Below are positions 1-6,974 of a stretch of DNA of 8,723 nucleotides, in pieces (the first letter of the stretch is position 1; every line of letters starts with the position of its first letter). Source of the stretch: Chitinophagaceae bacterium. GTDB taxonomy: Bacteria > Bacteroidota > Bacteroidia > Chitinophagales > Chitinophagaceae. The translations under genes were made by a program, and so were the position numbers. Location: positions 1-8,723 of the forward strand of contig CANHMN010000060.1 of assembly GCA_947461645.1 (NCBI GenBank). The letters run 5' to 3'. Below the pieces are notes generated by a model that was given only the letters and a program-made list of their open reading frames with translations, was not told the DNA's origin and did no database searches.

Positions 1-78
1 ATCAAGTGGTGTTAAATTGTTGCCGGTTTCTCCACCAATTGTACCCCTAATGCCCGAAATGCTTTTTATCAGCGCCAT
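1..78 (-). CDS. glmM: Phosphoglucosamine mutase (GlmM-like), N-terminal fragment
   Basis: Only the first 26 codons are present; the gene runs off the left edge. The reverse strand reads MALIKSISGIRGTIGG and continues to ...NLTPLD. This is the usual N-terminus of Bacteroidota alpha-D-phosphohexomutases annotated as GlmM. The family converts glucosamine-6-phosphate to glucosamine-1-phosphate in the cytoplasm, on the way to UDP-GlcNAc for peptidoglycan and lipid A. The segment ISGIRGTIGG is the characteristic N-terminal substrate-contact region of the superfamily. The catalytic serine loop and metal-binding loop lie outside the window, so phosphomannomutase or phosphoglucomutase specificity cannot be excluded. 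The ATG start is supported by homology and by a -7-like box 18 bases upstream. The gene diverges from the methyltransferase at 169. Confidence 0.82.
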   Translation of the reverse strand, partial: MALIKSISGIRGTIGGETGNNLTPLD

Positions 79-96
79 ATCTTCAAATTGATGCGG

Positions 97-104
97 CAAA
101 GATA
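97..104 (-). promoter_or_regulatory. Bacteroidota -7 promoter box for glmM
   Basis: The reverse strand reads TATCTTTG, a full match to the Bacteroidota -7 consensus TAnnTTTG. It lies 18 bases upstream of the glmM ATG, leaving room for only a short leader. No TTG (-33 element) was found at the expected 17-23 base spacing, so the call rests on the -7 box and its position. Confidence 0.5.
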
Positions 105-156
105 ACAAAGTGGCGTCATTTTTGGGTTGAAATTACCCTCAATAGACAGCGTTGCG

Positions 157-164
157 TAACTTCG
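157..164 (+). promoter_or_regulatory. -7-like promoter box (TAACTTCG) for the methyltransferase
   Basis: TAACTTCG differs from the -7 consensus TAnnTTTG at one position. The identical octamer occurs upstream of the PAP2 gene at 5095. It ends only 4 bases before the ATG at 169, so a transcript started from it would be essentially leaderless. No TTG lies at the expected spacing; the nearest, at 127-129, is 27 bases away. Confidence 0.4.
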
Positions 165-168
165 CAAC

Positions 169-909
169 ATGGAAGAAAACTGGTTCAGGGAATGGTTTAA
201 TACACCATATTACCATCAACTGTACAAAGACAGAAACGATGACGAGGCTGTATTTTTCATAGATAACCTCCTCCGCAAAATTCAGCCGCCAGCTTTGTCT
301 GAAATGTTAGACCTGGCTTGTGGAAAAGGCAGGCACTCCGTTTACCTGGCTTCAAAAGGATTTAACGTAACGGGTATAGACCTAAGCAAAGAGAGTATTC
401 AGTTTGCAAAGCAATTTGAAAGCAACCATCTTCAGTTTTTTGAACATGATATGCGAATGCCGCTGGCAGCCAACTGCTTTGATTATGTTTTCAATTTCTT
501 TACCAGCTTTGGCTACTTCAACACCAACAGAGAAAATGAAAATGCCATAAAAACAATTGCATCTGCGCTTAAACCTGATGGAATATTTGTTATGGATTAC
601 CTCAATGTGGCTTGCAAAAATCTTCAAACAACCGACGAATACCAAACCACTATTAACGATTGTTCCTATCACATCAAAAAATGGAAAGACAATCGATTTT
701 TATACAAGCAAATTAGCGTTCAGGATCCTTCCATCCAACAAACTTTTGAATTCACTGAAAAAGTGGCTGTTTTCTCCTTGCAAGACTTCAATAAGATGTT
801 TGAAAAAAACGGATTGGTTATCACTGAGGTTTTTGGAGACTATGCACTCGGCTCTTTTAATATTGATGAGTCACCAAGATTGATAATGGTTGCTCAAAAG
901 AAAATTTGA
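169..909 (+). CDS. Class I SAM-dependent methyltransferase
   Basis: This is a 246-residue soluble protein with no signal peptide or membrane segment. It carries a complete Rossmann-type SAM-binding site. Motif I is DLACGKGRHS at residues 48-57. An acidic residue, D71 in GIDLS, at the end of the second strand should bind the ribose hydroxyls. HDM at 93-95 and FDYVFNFFTSFGYF at 104-117 match motifs II and III. The length and the N-terminus (WFREWFNTPYYHQLY) resemble a common Bacteroidota subgroup of unassigned methyltransferases, which supports the ATG at 169. The substrate is unknown: the motifs fix the fold and cofactor, not the acceptor. It diverges from glmM and its stop lies 2 bases from the converging LTA-synthase-like gene, so it is probably transcribed alone. 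Confidence 0.88.
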   Translation: MEENWFREWFNTPYYHQLYKDRNDDEAVFFIDNLLRKIQPPALSEMLDLACGKGRHSVYLASKGFNVTGIDLSKESIQFAKQFESNHLQFFEHDMRMPLAANCFDYVFNFFTSFGYFNTNRENENAIKTIASALKPDGIFVMDYLNVACKNLQTTDEYQTTINDCSYHIKKWKDNRFLYKQISVQDPSIQQTFEFTEKVAVFSLQDFNKMFEKNGLVITEVFGDYALGSFNIDESPRLIMVAQKKI

Positions 910-911
910 AA

Positions 912-2894
912 CTAACGGTTCTTGTTGTGCAACAACATCCAACGTGCAGTTTCGTAAATACCTGAAGTAAGTTTTGACATTGACGCCTTTATGGAATCGG
1001 ATTGCTTTTTGCTTAAAGGAGGCAAACCATCTTTGACAGGAACCAATTCCTCCTTCTGTATTCTGATGTTCTTTCTGAAAAAATAATCATCTCCTACCAA
1101 ACCTATCCAACCGGGAGCATGGTAAATAATAAATGCTGCATTAGCTGACTTTGCCTTATCAAGCACATCTCTTCCCAGCGTAGTATTTACATAAGGCTGT
1201 TGTATCATTCCCGCAATCGTTGGCAACACATCTATTTGTGATACAGTTTCTTTTCTGCGTTGTGGATATAAAATGGAGGGAGCGTAAAAAAGCAATGGAA
1301 CGTGCTCGTCGCTTAAACGCTGTTCTGTCCAAGCATTAGGATAAATGGCAGTTGCGTTCCCCTCAACCCCATGATCACCAATAAATACAAATATGGTGTT
1401 GTTGAAATAAGATTCCTTTCGGGCAGCTTCCATAAATTTTCTAAAGGAATAGTCTGTATAAGCAAAAGCATTGTATTCCTTGAGCGATTCAAAGCCGTAT
1501 TTCTTCAAAGTATCATCAGGAATATTGTGCTGAACAAAATCGCTATCCTCTGCGGGAAGATCAAATGGTCGGTGGTTATCGGCAGTTTGTATAATAGCGA
1601 AAAAAGGTTTCTTTTGTTGGGCTAACACACTGTTTGATTCTAAAAACAAGTTTTTGTCACTGATCCCCCACACGTTCAACTTAGGAGAAGCATAACTTCC
1701 TTCCTCATATATTTTAACCCCCTTTATGTTTCGTATAAGTCCATTGAAATTATTGAACTGGCTTCTTCCTCCAATGAAATAAAACTTTTCGTAATCCTCA
1801 AAATCATTAATTATTGTACGTTGGTTAACCGTTTCTTCATTTCTCGTAGCGAATTTACTCAATTGAACATCCGGGATTCCCGTTATAATAGCAAACACAC
1901 CTCTCGCCGTACCAAAACTTGGCGAGTAACAACGCTCAAAGAAAATACCCTGATTGCACAATTGATTGAAGTAAGGAGTACTGTTTAAAGGATTGCCACT
2001 CATGCTGCTTTTGTACATGCTAAAGCTCTCGCAAATGACCAACACAATATTAGGTTGACTTTCCAGCGCATTGCTACCAGGATGAACATTACGAACATAA
2101 TTGTTGATTTTTCTGTCTGCAGAATCAACATTCAAAAATGCAGCGATGTCTTTGTAATATTTTTTTGCCTGGTTGTGGTAATCGGGATCTCTAAATCCAA
2201 GTGTTGTAAAAAAATTCTGCAAGGGATTCAATGCCAGGTTGCTTTTAAATTCTTCATTCAAACTGAATGCCCTTAAAAAATCAAGTGGCTTGAGTGTAAG
2301 AAAGCCGTACATGAACCAAGATAAAATCAATACACAAGCAAGCCTCCATCTTCTTCTGTAATCGAATTTATGAACGCTGGCATTGCTGTCTTCCACTACC
2401 ATGTGAATTTTAGCAAACATTCTATTGATGGCAAAAACTGCAATACCGAGTGAGATTAAAATCCATACAACCGGATAACTCTGCCATACCATTTGCAGAC
2501 TTTCTTTGGGGTCTTCTGCAAATATGAGTGCATCAGCATTCAGACGTGCATTGATATAGGCAAACTGACCAAAGTCGGCGCCATAGAAAAACAGAACCAA
2601 CAGTGTTGTAACCGCCAAATAGGTTGTCCATATTTTTTTTAAACGATTGCTGTAAAAGGGTGAAAACCTTTTGTAAGCAGAAAGAAATGCAATGGGAAAA
2701 AGTATGATAGAAATCCAACGTAGGTCATATTTCAAACCCAACCAAAAAGAGGGCAACAGCTCAAACAAAGGAATGCTCTTGGGTTTAAAAAAAATGACCG
2801 TCGCTACCCTGAATGCCGTAAAGATAATCAGGTAGATTAAAAAAATCCTGACAATCCATTGAACCGTTTTGGGAACGCGCTTTTCAACTAACAT
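912..2894 (-). CDS. LTA synthase/MdoB-family membrane sulfatase-fold enzyme (paralogue 1)
   Basis: This 660-residue protein has an LtaS-type layout. Five hydrophobic spans lie near residues 11-34, 58-76, 88-104, 138-158 and 184-201, followed by a linker and a catalytic domain outside the membrane from about 280. Expected active-site elements are present: E289 in PNIVLVICES (metal ligand), T329 in FGTARG (predicted nucleophile), W409 in NVWGISDK, H441 in ADNHRPF, D507-H508 in GDHG (metal ligands) and H531 in HVPLLFY. The family transfers phosphoglycerol or phosphoethanolamine from phospholipid headgroups to envelope polymers, glycans or lipids, usually with Mn or Zn. Since Bacteroidota lack classical lipoteichoic acid, the acceptor is unknown. 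The gene follows its paralogue by 26 bases (29 from ATG to end of the preceding sense codon) and is probably cotranscribed with it. The start at 2894 is an ATG just before the first span. A free-standing sulfatase is less likely given the five spans. Confidence 0.88.
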   Translation of the reverse strand: MLVEKRVPKTVQWIVRIFLIYLIIFTAFRVATVIFFKPKSIPLFELLPSFWLGLKYDLRWISIILFPIAFLSAYKRFSPFYSNRLKKIWTTYLAVTTLLVLFFYGADFGQFAYINARLNADALIFAEDPKESLQMVWQSYPVVWILISLGIAVFAINRMFAKIHMVVEDSNASVHKFDYRRRWRLACVLILSWFMYGFLTLKPLDFLRAFSLNEEFKSNLALNPLQNFFTTLGFRDPDYHNQAKKYYKDIAAFLNVDSADRKINNYVRNVHPGSNALESQPNIVLVICESFSMYKSSMSGNPLNSTPYFNQLCNQGIFFERCYSPSFGTARGVFAIITGIPDVQLSKFATRNEETVNQRTIINDFEDYEKFYFIGGRSQFNNFNGLIRNIKGVKIYEEGSYASPKLNVWGISDKNLFLESNSVLAQQKKPFFAIIQTADNHRPFDLPAEDSDFVQHNIPDDTLKKYGFESLKEYNAFAYTDYSFRKFMEAARKESYFNNTIFVFIGDHGVEGNATAIYPNAWTEQRLSDEHVPLLFYAPSILYPQRRKETVSQIDVLPTIAGMIQQPYVNTTLGRDVLDKAKSANAAFIIYHAPGWIGLVGDDYFFRKNIRIQKEELVPVKDGLPPLSKKQSDSIKASMSKLTSGIYETARWMLLHNKNR

Positions 2895-2920
2895 AATTGC
2901 TCATTAATTCCATTCCTAAA

Positions 2921-4924
2921 TTAATTATCGTTGCGAATTGGACTTTTCTTTTTGTTGTTCAACAAAAGGTATTTTGCCGTTTCAAACCATGCATCAGCAA
3001 GTACCTCCATTTTTTTTCTGATACTGTCTGATTTTGGATTGGCCAAAACAGGCATGTCGTTAACAACTGATACGAAATCATGTTGTTTGGTTTTTCTGTC
3101 GAAAACACTGTAAAAACTATCACTGACCAAACCCACTGTAGACCACTCAGGATCTGCGATAAATGCATAACGATCATGCTTGGCGGTGTCAAACAAATTT
3201 ACGCCAAGAGCACAATTGGTATGAGAAACCTTTGCCAAAGATGCAACAGAGGGCATGATGTCGAGTTGAGAGCAAACCTTTCTTATTTTGTCAGGCTTCA
3301 ACAAATTTGGTGAATAAAAAAGTAAGGGAACATGCTGTGCCATGATTCCTTTTTGAGTGAAACTCTTGGGAAACATTTCACCTGCACTACCCCTTAATCC
3401 ATGATCGCCAACAAAAACAAAAATGGTATTGTTGAAGTAGGCCTCCTTTTTTGCAGCTTCAATAAACTGACTGAAATTAAAATCGGAATACCTGAAAGCA
3501 TTCAATTGTTCGTTGTTGTCAAAACCATATTTTTGAAGGGTATCCTTCGGGTAAGTTGCCTTTTTAAACTGCTTTAAATCTTCCTCTGGAATGGTGTAGG
3601 GCCTGTGATTGTCGGCAGTTTGTATGATGGCAAAAAAAGGCTTATTGTTTTTAGACAATATTTTGTTGGATTCCAGAAACAGGTTTTTATCACTTATTCC
3701 CCATACATCCGCACGGTCTGCTTTAAAATGATCTTGTTCAATAATTTGAAGTCCGTTTATATTGTTTTTCAATACTCCTCTAATGTTTGCCCAAGTAGTA
3801 CTTCCCCCCAGAAAATAAAATTTATCGTAACCTTCAAACTCATTCATGATGATGTGCTGATCGACAGCAAAAGGATTTCTGCTGGCAGTTTTGGGTTGTT
3901 GCACATCAGGTATGCCTGTTAAGGTAGCCCAAACTCCCCTGGCTGTTCCAAATGCAGGCGTAAAACACCTTTCAAAAAACACTCCATTTTCACACAATCC
4001 ATTGAAGTAAGGTGTTGGGTCAAGCTTATTGCCAAACATGGAACTTTTGGAAGCACTGAAACTCTCGCAAATCACCAACACAATATTTGGCTTGGAGCCA
4101 GAGTTTGCAGTATAACGAATTGATCTTTCAAAGTTCAATTTGTTTTCATCGGGTTTCTCAACTCCAAGATAATTGGACATTAGCTTATAACCATCTTTTA
4201 CTTTAGCTAAATCGTATTGGGAATCTTTGAACTGAAGAGTACTGAAAAAACTTTGAAATGGATTTAGTGCTGTATTGGCCTTGAAATCATCAGAGAAAAG
4301 AAAGGCATCGCTCCACCGCAAAGGGTATTGATCCATTTTGCCGAAAACAAACCCACTTAACAAAAGAACAGCCAACAAATAAACAGTGCCTCTTCTTTTA
4401 GGTGACAAGGCAGTTTTATGTTGCTGCTGAAAATGTAAGGTAAAGCGTTGATGCGATTTGAAAAACAAATACAATAGCAGTATAAATAAAAATCCTACGG
4501 ATAAAACCGGATAAGTTTCCCAAATCATTGTACCGGAAATGGTTGCATCAGCCAAAAAATTTAAAACGGAAGCATTTAGTCTTTGATGCAAATAATCATA
4601 ATGGTAAAAATCGCAGCCGTAAACAACCAAAAAAAACATAAAGACGATTGAATTGATGCATGACCAAAACAATGCATTTCTTTTGTTTTTCATAGCACTA
4701 AAAAAAGGAACCGCAGTAAGAAATATTAAACCTAACCCCAAAACTGAGGCCATTCTTAAGTCGTACCGAAGCCCGAGTAAAAATGCAGAACCACTAAAAG
4801 GACGATGAGTAGTGTTGTAATGGTAAAAGAAAAAAAGACGGTACAAACTCATAAGCGACAAAAGAAAAAGCATCAAAACACTAATCCAAAGCAAATGAGC
4901 GGGGTATGACTTTCTTTTAAACAT
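2921..4924 (-). CDS. LTA synthase/MdoB-family membrane sulfatase-fold enzyme (paralogue 2)
   Basis: This is the first gene of the pair, 667 residues from the preferred ATG at 4924. A GTG at 4939 would add five residues, but that GTG overlaps a -7-like promoter box, so ATG is favoured. Five membrane spans lie near residues 10-33, 59-75, 85-103, 138-155 and 181-195, with the catalytic domain from about 279. Active-site elements match paralogue 1: E287 in VICES, T327 in FGTARG, W408 in DVWGISDK, H440 in ADNHRPY and D507-H508 in GDHG. In one 66-residue block around the nucleophile (277-342, against 279-344 in paralogue 1) 49 positions are identical, so the two arose by duplication. Likely role: transfer of a phospholipid-derived phosphoglycerol or phosphoethanolamine group to an unidentified acceptor outside the inner membrane. 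The C-terminus is basic and hydrophilic. Confidence 0.88.
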   Translation of the reverse strand: MFKRKSYPAHLLWISVLMLFLLSLMSLYRLFFFYHYNTTHRPFSGSAFLLGLRYDLRMASVLGLGLIFLTAVPFFSAMKNKRNALFWSCINSIVFMFFLVVYGCDFYHYDYLHQRLNASVLNFLADATISGTMIWETYPVLSVGFLFILLLYLFFKSHQRFTLHFQQQHKTALSPKRRGTVYLLAVLLLSGFVFGKMDQYPLRWSDAFLFSDDFKANTALNPFQSFFSTLQFKDSQYDLAKVKDGYKLMSNYLGVEKPDENKLNFERSIRYTANSGSKPNIVLVICESFSASKSSMFGNKLDPTPYFNGLCENGVFFERCFTPAFGTARGVWATLTGIPDVQQPKTASRNPFAVDQHIIMNEFEGYDKFYFLGGSTTWANIRGVLKNNINGLQIIEQDHFKADRADVWGISDKNLFLESNKILSKNNKPFFAIIQTADNHRPYTIPEEDLKQFKKATYPKDTLQKYGFDNNEQLNAFRYSDFNFSQFIEAAKKEAYFNNTIFVFVGDHGLRGSAGEMFPKSFTQKGIMAQHVPLLFYSPNLLKPDKIRKVCSQLDIMPSVASLAKVSHTNCALGVNLFDTAKHDRYAFIADPEWSTVGLVSDSFYSVFDRKTKQHDFVSVVNDMPVLANPKSDSIRKKMEVLADAWFETAKYLLLNNKKKSPIRNDN

Positions 4925-4938
4925 ATTGCGATAAGGCA

Positions 4939-4946
4939 CGAAATTA
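4939..4946 (-). promoter_or_regulatory. -7-like promoter box for the LTA-synthase-like pair
   Basis: The reverse strand reads TAATTTCG, one mismatch from TAnnTTTG and of the same TTCG form as the boxes at 157 and 5095. Its last base is the first base of the alternative GTG start. The next in-frame ATG is 14 bases downstream, which fits a short leader. No TTG was found 17-23 bases upstream. Confidence 0.35.
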
Positions 4947-5094
4947 GTTTAATTATGGATTAACTGACAGATTAAGGATGCTTAGTGTGTTGCAGAAAGG
5001 GAGAAATAATTTTTTTTAACAAATTACAAGAATAAAATCAACCACTCACATTGCATGATTGGTGTTAATTGAATGCTGCGCCAATAAATTTAAG
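4947..5094. other. Divergent intergenic control region
   Basis: This is the core of the longest non-coding stretch in the window, between the minus-strand LTA-synthase-like pair and the plus-strand PAP2 gene. It is strongly AT-rich and includes a run of eight T at 5010-5017. Each edge has a -7-like box facing its own gene. I saw no convincing operator palindrome, riboswitch or small open frame. Confidence 0.5.
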
Positions 5095-5102
5095 TAACTT
5101 CG
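5069..5102 (+). promoter_or_regulatory. Bacteroidota-type promoter for the PAP2-CorC operon
   Basis: TTG at 5069-5071 and TAACTTCG at 5095-5102 resemble the -33 (TTG) and -7 (TAnnTTTG) elements. The 23-base spacing is at the upper end of the usual range. The -7 box ends 10 bases before the ATG at 5113, giving a very short predicted leader. The -7 octamer is identical to that before the methyltransferase at 169. Confidence 0.45.
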
Positions 5103-5112
5103 ACAAACCTTT

Positions 5113-5673
5113 ATGAACTGGGAAAATACCGACAAAGCCTTTTTTGTATTCATCAACCAACATATGCAAAATGATTGGTTCGACTTGGTAATGCCCTTCG
5201 TCAGAAACCCTTTTTTATGGGCACCGCTTTATGTATTTATGTTGTTGTACGTAGCAACAAATTTTGAGAAGAATAGAAAATGGTGGGTGTTGTTTTTCAT
5301 TCTACTCCCTATGCTAACAGATTATGTCAGCAGCAGTTTGATCAAAGAAAACATTCACAGGTTACGTCCGTGCAATGACCTTGAGATGGCACAAAATGCC
5401 AGATTCCTGCTCAATTACAGGCCACAAAGCTCCAGCTTTACTTCCTCACATGCCACAAGTCACTTTGCTTTGGCAGCTTTCTTTTTCAATACGTTGAAAT
5501 TAAGGTTAAACAACTTTGGATATTTGTTTTACTTATGGGCCTTTGTGATATGCTATGCACAAGTGTATGTTGGTGTTCACTACCCGCTTGATGTAATTTG
5601 CGGTGGTTTATTGGGGTATTTTATTGGCAAATGGTTTTCCTTGTATTTCAACAAAAAGTTTCAATTGACTTGA
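5113..5673 (+). CDS. PAP2-family membrane phosphatase
   Basis: This 186-residue membrane protein carries the three-part acid-phosphatase signature of the PAP2 superfamily. Motif 1 is K78-x6-R85-P86 (KENIHRLRP). Motif 2 is TSSH at 110-113, with H113 the expected proton donor. Motif 3 is AQVYVGVHYPLD at 149-160, with H156 the expected nucleophile and D160 its partner. Hydrophobic segments lie near 33-48, 57-70, 115-127, 134-152 and 160-178. The family dephosphorylates phosphatidic acid, phosphatidylglycerophosphate, undecaprenyl pyrophosphate or similar lipids at the membrane; the substrate here cannot be read from sequence. Motif 2 departs from the usual PSGH, and the motif 3 arginine (SR) is replaced by Q150. 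The short length argues against fused regulatory domains. The CorC-type gene begins 2 bases after its stop, implying an operon. Confidence 0.87.
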   Translation: MNWENTDKAFFVFINQHMQNDWFDLVMPFVRNPFLWAPLYVFMLLYVATNFEKNRKWWVLFFILLPMLTDYVSSSLIKENIHRLRPCNDLEMAQNARFLLNYRPQSSSFTSSHATSHFALAAFFFNTLKLRLNNFGYLFYLWAFVICYAQVYVGVHYPLDVICGGLLGYFIGKWFSLYFNKKFQLT

Positions 5674-5675
5674 TT

Positions 5676-6974
5676 ATGGATATCATTATACTTTTAGTGT
5701 TGATTTTAATCAATGGTTTTTTTGTGATGAGTGAAATTGCACTTATCAGTGCCAGAAAAACCAGAATCGAGAGCCTCTCCAACAAAGGTGACCTCAAGGC
5801 CAAAACAGCGCTCAAGCTCATAGAAAATCCAGAGGAATTTTTAAGTACTTCTCAAATAGGCATCACGCTTATCTCTATTTTAACGGGTGTTTATTCCGGA
5901 GAAAAATTCAGCAAACAGCTTAGCCCTTATGTTGAACAAATAAATTCCATAAAGCCCTATGCTGAAGAAATTTCAACCGTACTAGTGGTAATAGCCGTTA
6001 CTTTTTTATCCATAATACTTGGAGAATTGATTCCTAAAAAAATGGGACTGCTCCGAGCGGAAAAAATTGCTGTTTCAGTTGCAGGAACCATCAACATGAT
6101 TTCCTATTTGGTACATCCTTTTGTTTGGTTACTTTCCCGCATCACCAATTTCATCTTCAGAATATTTAACATTAAAAAACCATCCGACCATGCTGTTACA
6201 GAAGAAGAAATAAAAGCCATGATTACAGAAGGAAGTGAACAAGGTTCGATAGAAGAAGACGAAAAAGATATCATTGAACGCGTATTTCACCTGGGCGACA
6301 GAAGCATCACTTCATTAATGACGCACCGAACTGAAATAGAGTGGCTGGATGCAAAAAATACCATTGCTGAGATTAAAACAAAAATGCAGGAAATAAATTT
6401 CAGCACCTATCCGGTTTGCAAAGGCAAGATAGATGAGATTATAGGCATTGTTCATGTTAAAGACATGCTCATGGCAGATGACAATTCAAGCATACAAGAA
6501 CTTTGCAAAGAAGCGCTGTTTGTTCCGGAAAACAACACAGCCTACCAATTGCTTGAAAAACTTAAATCATCTCAAACACATGCGTGCTTCATCATAAATG
6601 AATATGGTACACTTGAAGGCATGATAACCCTTAACGACATTGTTGAAGCTATTGTAGGGGATGTATCACAGCCTGGTGAAACTGAAAGCGAAATCGTTAA
6701 AAGAGAAGACGGAACCTTTCTTATTGACGGACTCATTCAATTTTACGACTTCCTCAGTTATTTTGAAAGAACAGACTGGATGAATGAAGGTGAACAAGAC
6801 TTTGATACCCTTGCGGGATTTGCTCTTCATCGCCTAGAACACATTCCTGCATCTGGCGAAAAGTTTGAATGGAAAGATTTTAAGTTCGAGATAATAGATA
6901 TGGACGGACAAAGAATAGACAAACTCCTTGTCAGCATTTCCGAAGAACTCCAAAACGAATTGAAAGAAGATTAA
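5676..6974 (+). CDS. CNNM/CorC (HlyC/CorC) family membrane protein with CBS domains
   Basis: This 432-residue protein has the standard domain order of the family: a DUF21/CNNM membrane domain (about 1-195), two CBS domains (about 212-330), then a CorC_HlyC C-terminal domain (about 340-425). Visible landmarks are the N-terminus LINGFFVMSEIALISARKTR, QIGITLISILTG at 60-71, LGELIPKK at 115-122, EGSEQGSIEEDEKDIIERVF at 185-204, CBS2 NEYGTLEGMITLNDIVEAIV at 308-327 and DFDTLAGFAL at 375-384. Relatives are linked to Mg(2+) or other divalent cation export; 'hemolysin' is a historical name. GldE, a gliding-associated Bacteroidota protein, belongs to the same superfamily, but nothing here shows this is GldE. 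The ATG at 5676 gives the canonical N-terminus directly at the first span; an upstream in-frame ATG at 5598 would lie inside the PAP2 gene. It is probably cotranscribed with PAP2. Confidence 0.9.
   Translation: MDIIILLVLILINGFFVMSEIALISARKTRIESLSNKGDLKAKTALKLIENPEEFLSTSQIGITLISILTGVYSGEKFSKQLSPYVEQINSIKPYAEEISTVLVVIAVTFLSIILGELIPKKMGLLRAEKIAVSVAGTINMISYLVHPFVWLLSRITNFIFRIFNIKKPSDHAVTEEEIKAMITEGSEQGSIEEDEKDIIERVFHLGDRSITSLMTHRTEIEWLDAKNTIAEIKTKMQEINFSTYPVCKGKIDEIIGIVHVKDMLMADDNSSIQELCKEALFVPENNTAYQLLEKLKSSQTHACFIINEYGTLEGMITLNDIVEAIVGDVSQPGETESEIVKREDGTFLIDGLIQFYDFLSYFERTDWMNEGEQDFDTLAGFALHRLEHIPASGEKFEWKDFKFEIIDMDGQRIDKLLVSISEELQNELKED

Noticed and set aside
557..883. Second plus-strand frame inside the methyltransferase.
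   Set aside because: It overlaps the frame carrying clear SAM-binding motifs and has no recognisable features.
922..935. Inverted repeat TTGTTG-TG-CAACAA at the 3' end of the first LTA-synthase-like gene, a possible terminator.
   Set aside because: It lies inside codons for the C-terminus (LLHNK), has a 2-base loop and weak AT-rich stem, and no T-run follows on either strand.
2055..2276. Open frames on the plus strand antisense to the LTA-synthase-like genes (also 1371-1625, 2931-3313 and 3605-3922).
   Set aside because: They mirror conserved coding sequence on the other strand, show no family motifs, and have no promoter-like box of their own.
2950..2967. Inverted repeat TTTTGTTG-TT-CAACAAAA near the end of the second LTA-synthase-like gene.
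   Set aside because: It encodes the homologous C-terminal stretch (LLNNK), so similarity to the repeat at 922 is explained by protein homology; the stem is mostly A-T pairs.
912..4924. Calling the paired genes true lipoteichoic acid synthases (ltaS).
   Set aside because: The fold and catalytic residues match, but the lineage is Gram-negative and no teichoic acid genes are present, so the gene name would imply an unsupported substrate.
5598..5675. Upstream in-frame ATG adding 26 residues to the CorC-type protein.
   Set aside because: It lies wholly inside the PAP2 gene, and the added residues do not belong to the family; ATG 5676 gives the standard N-terminus.
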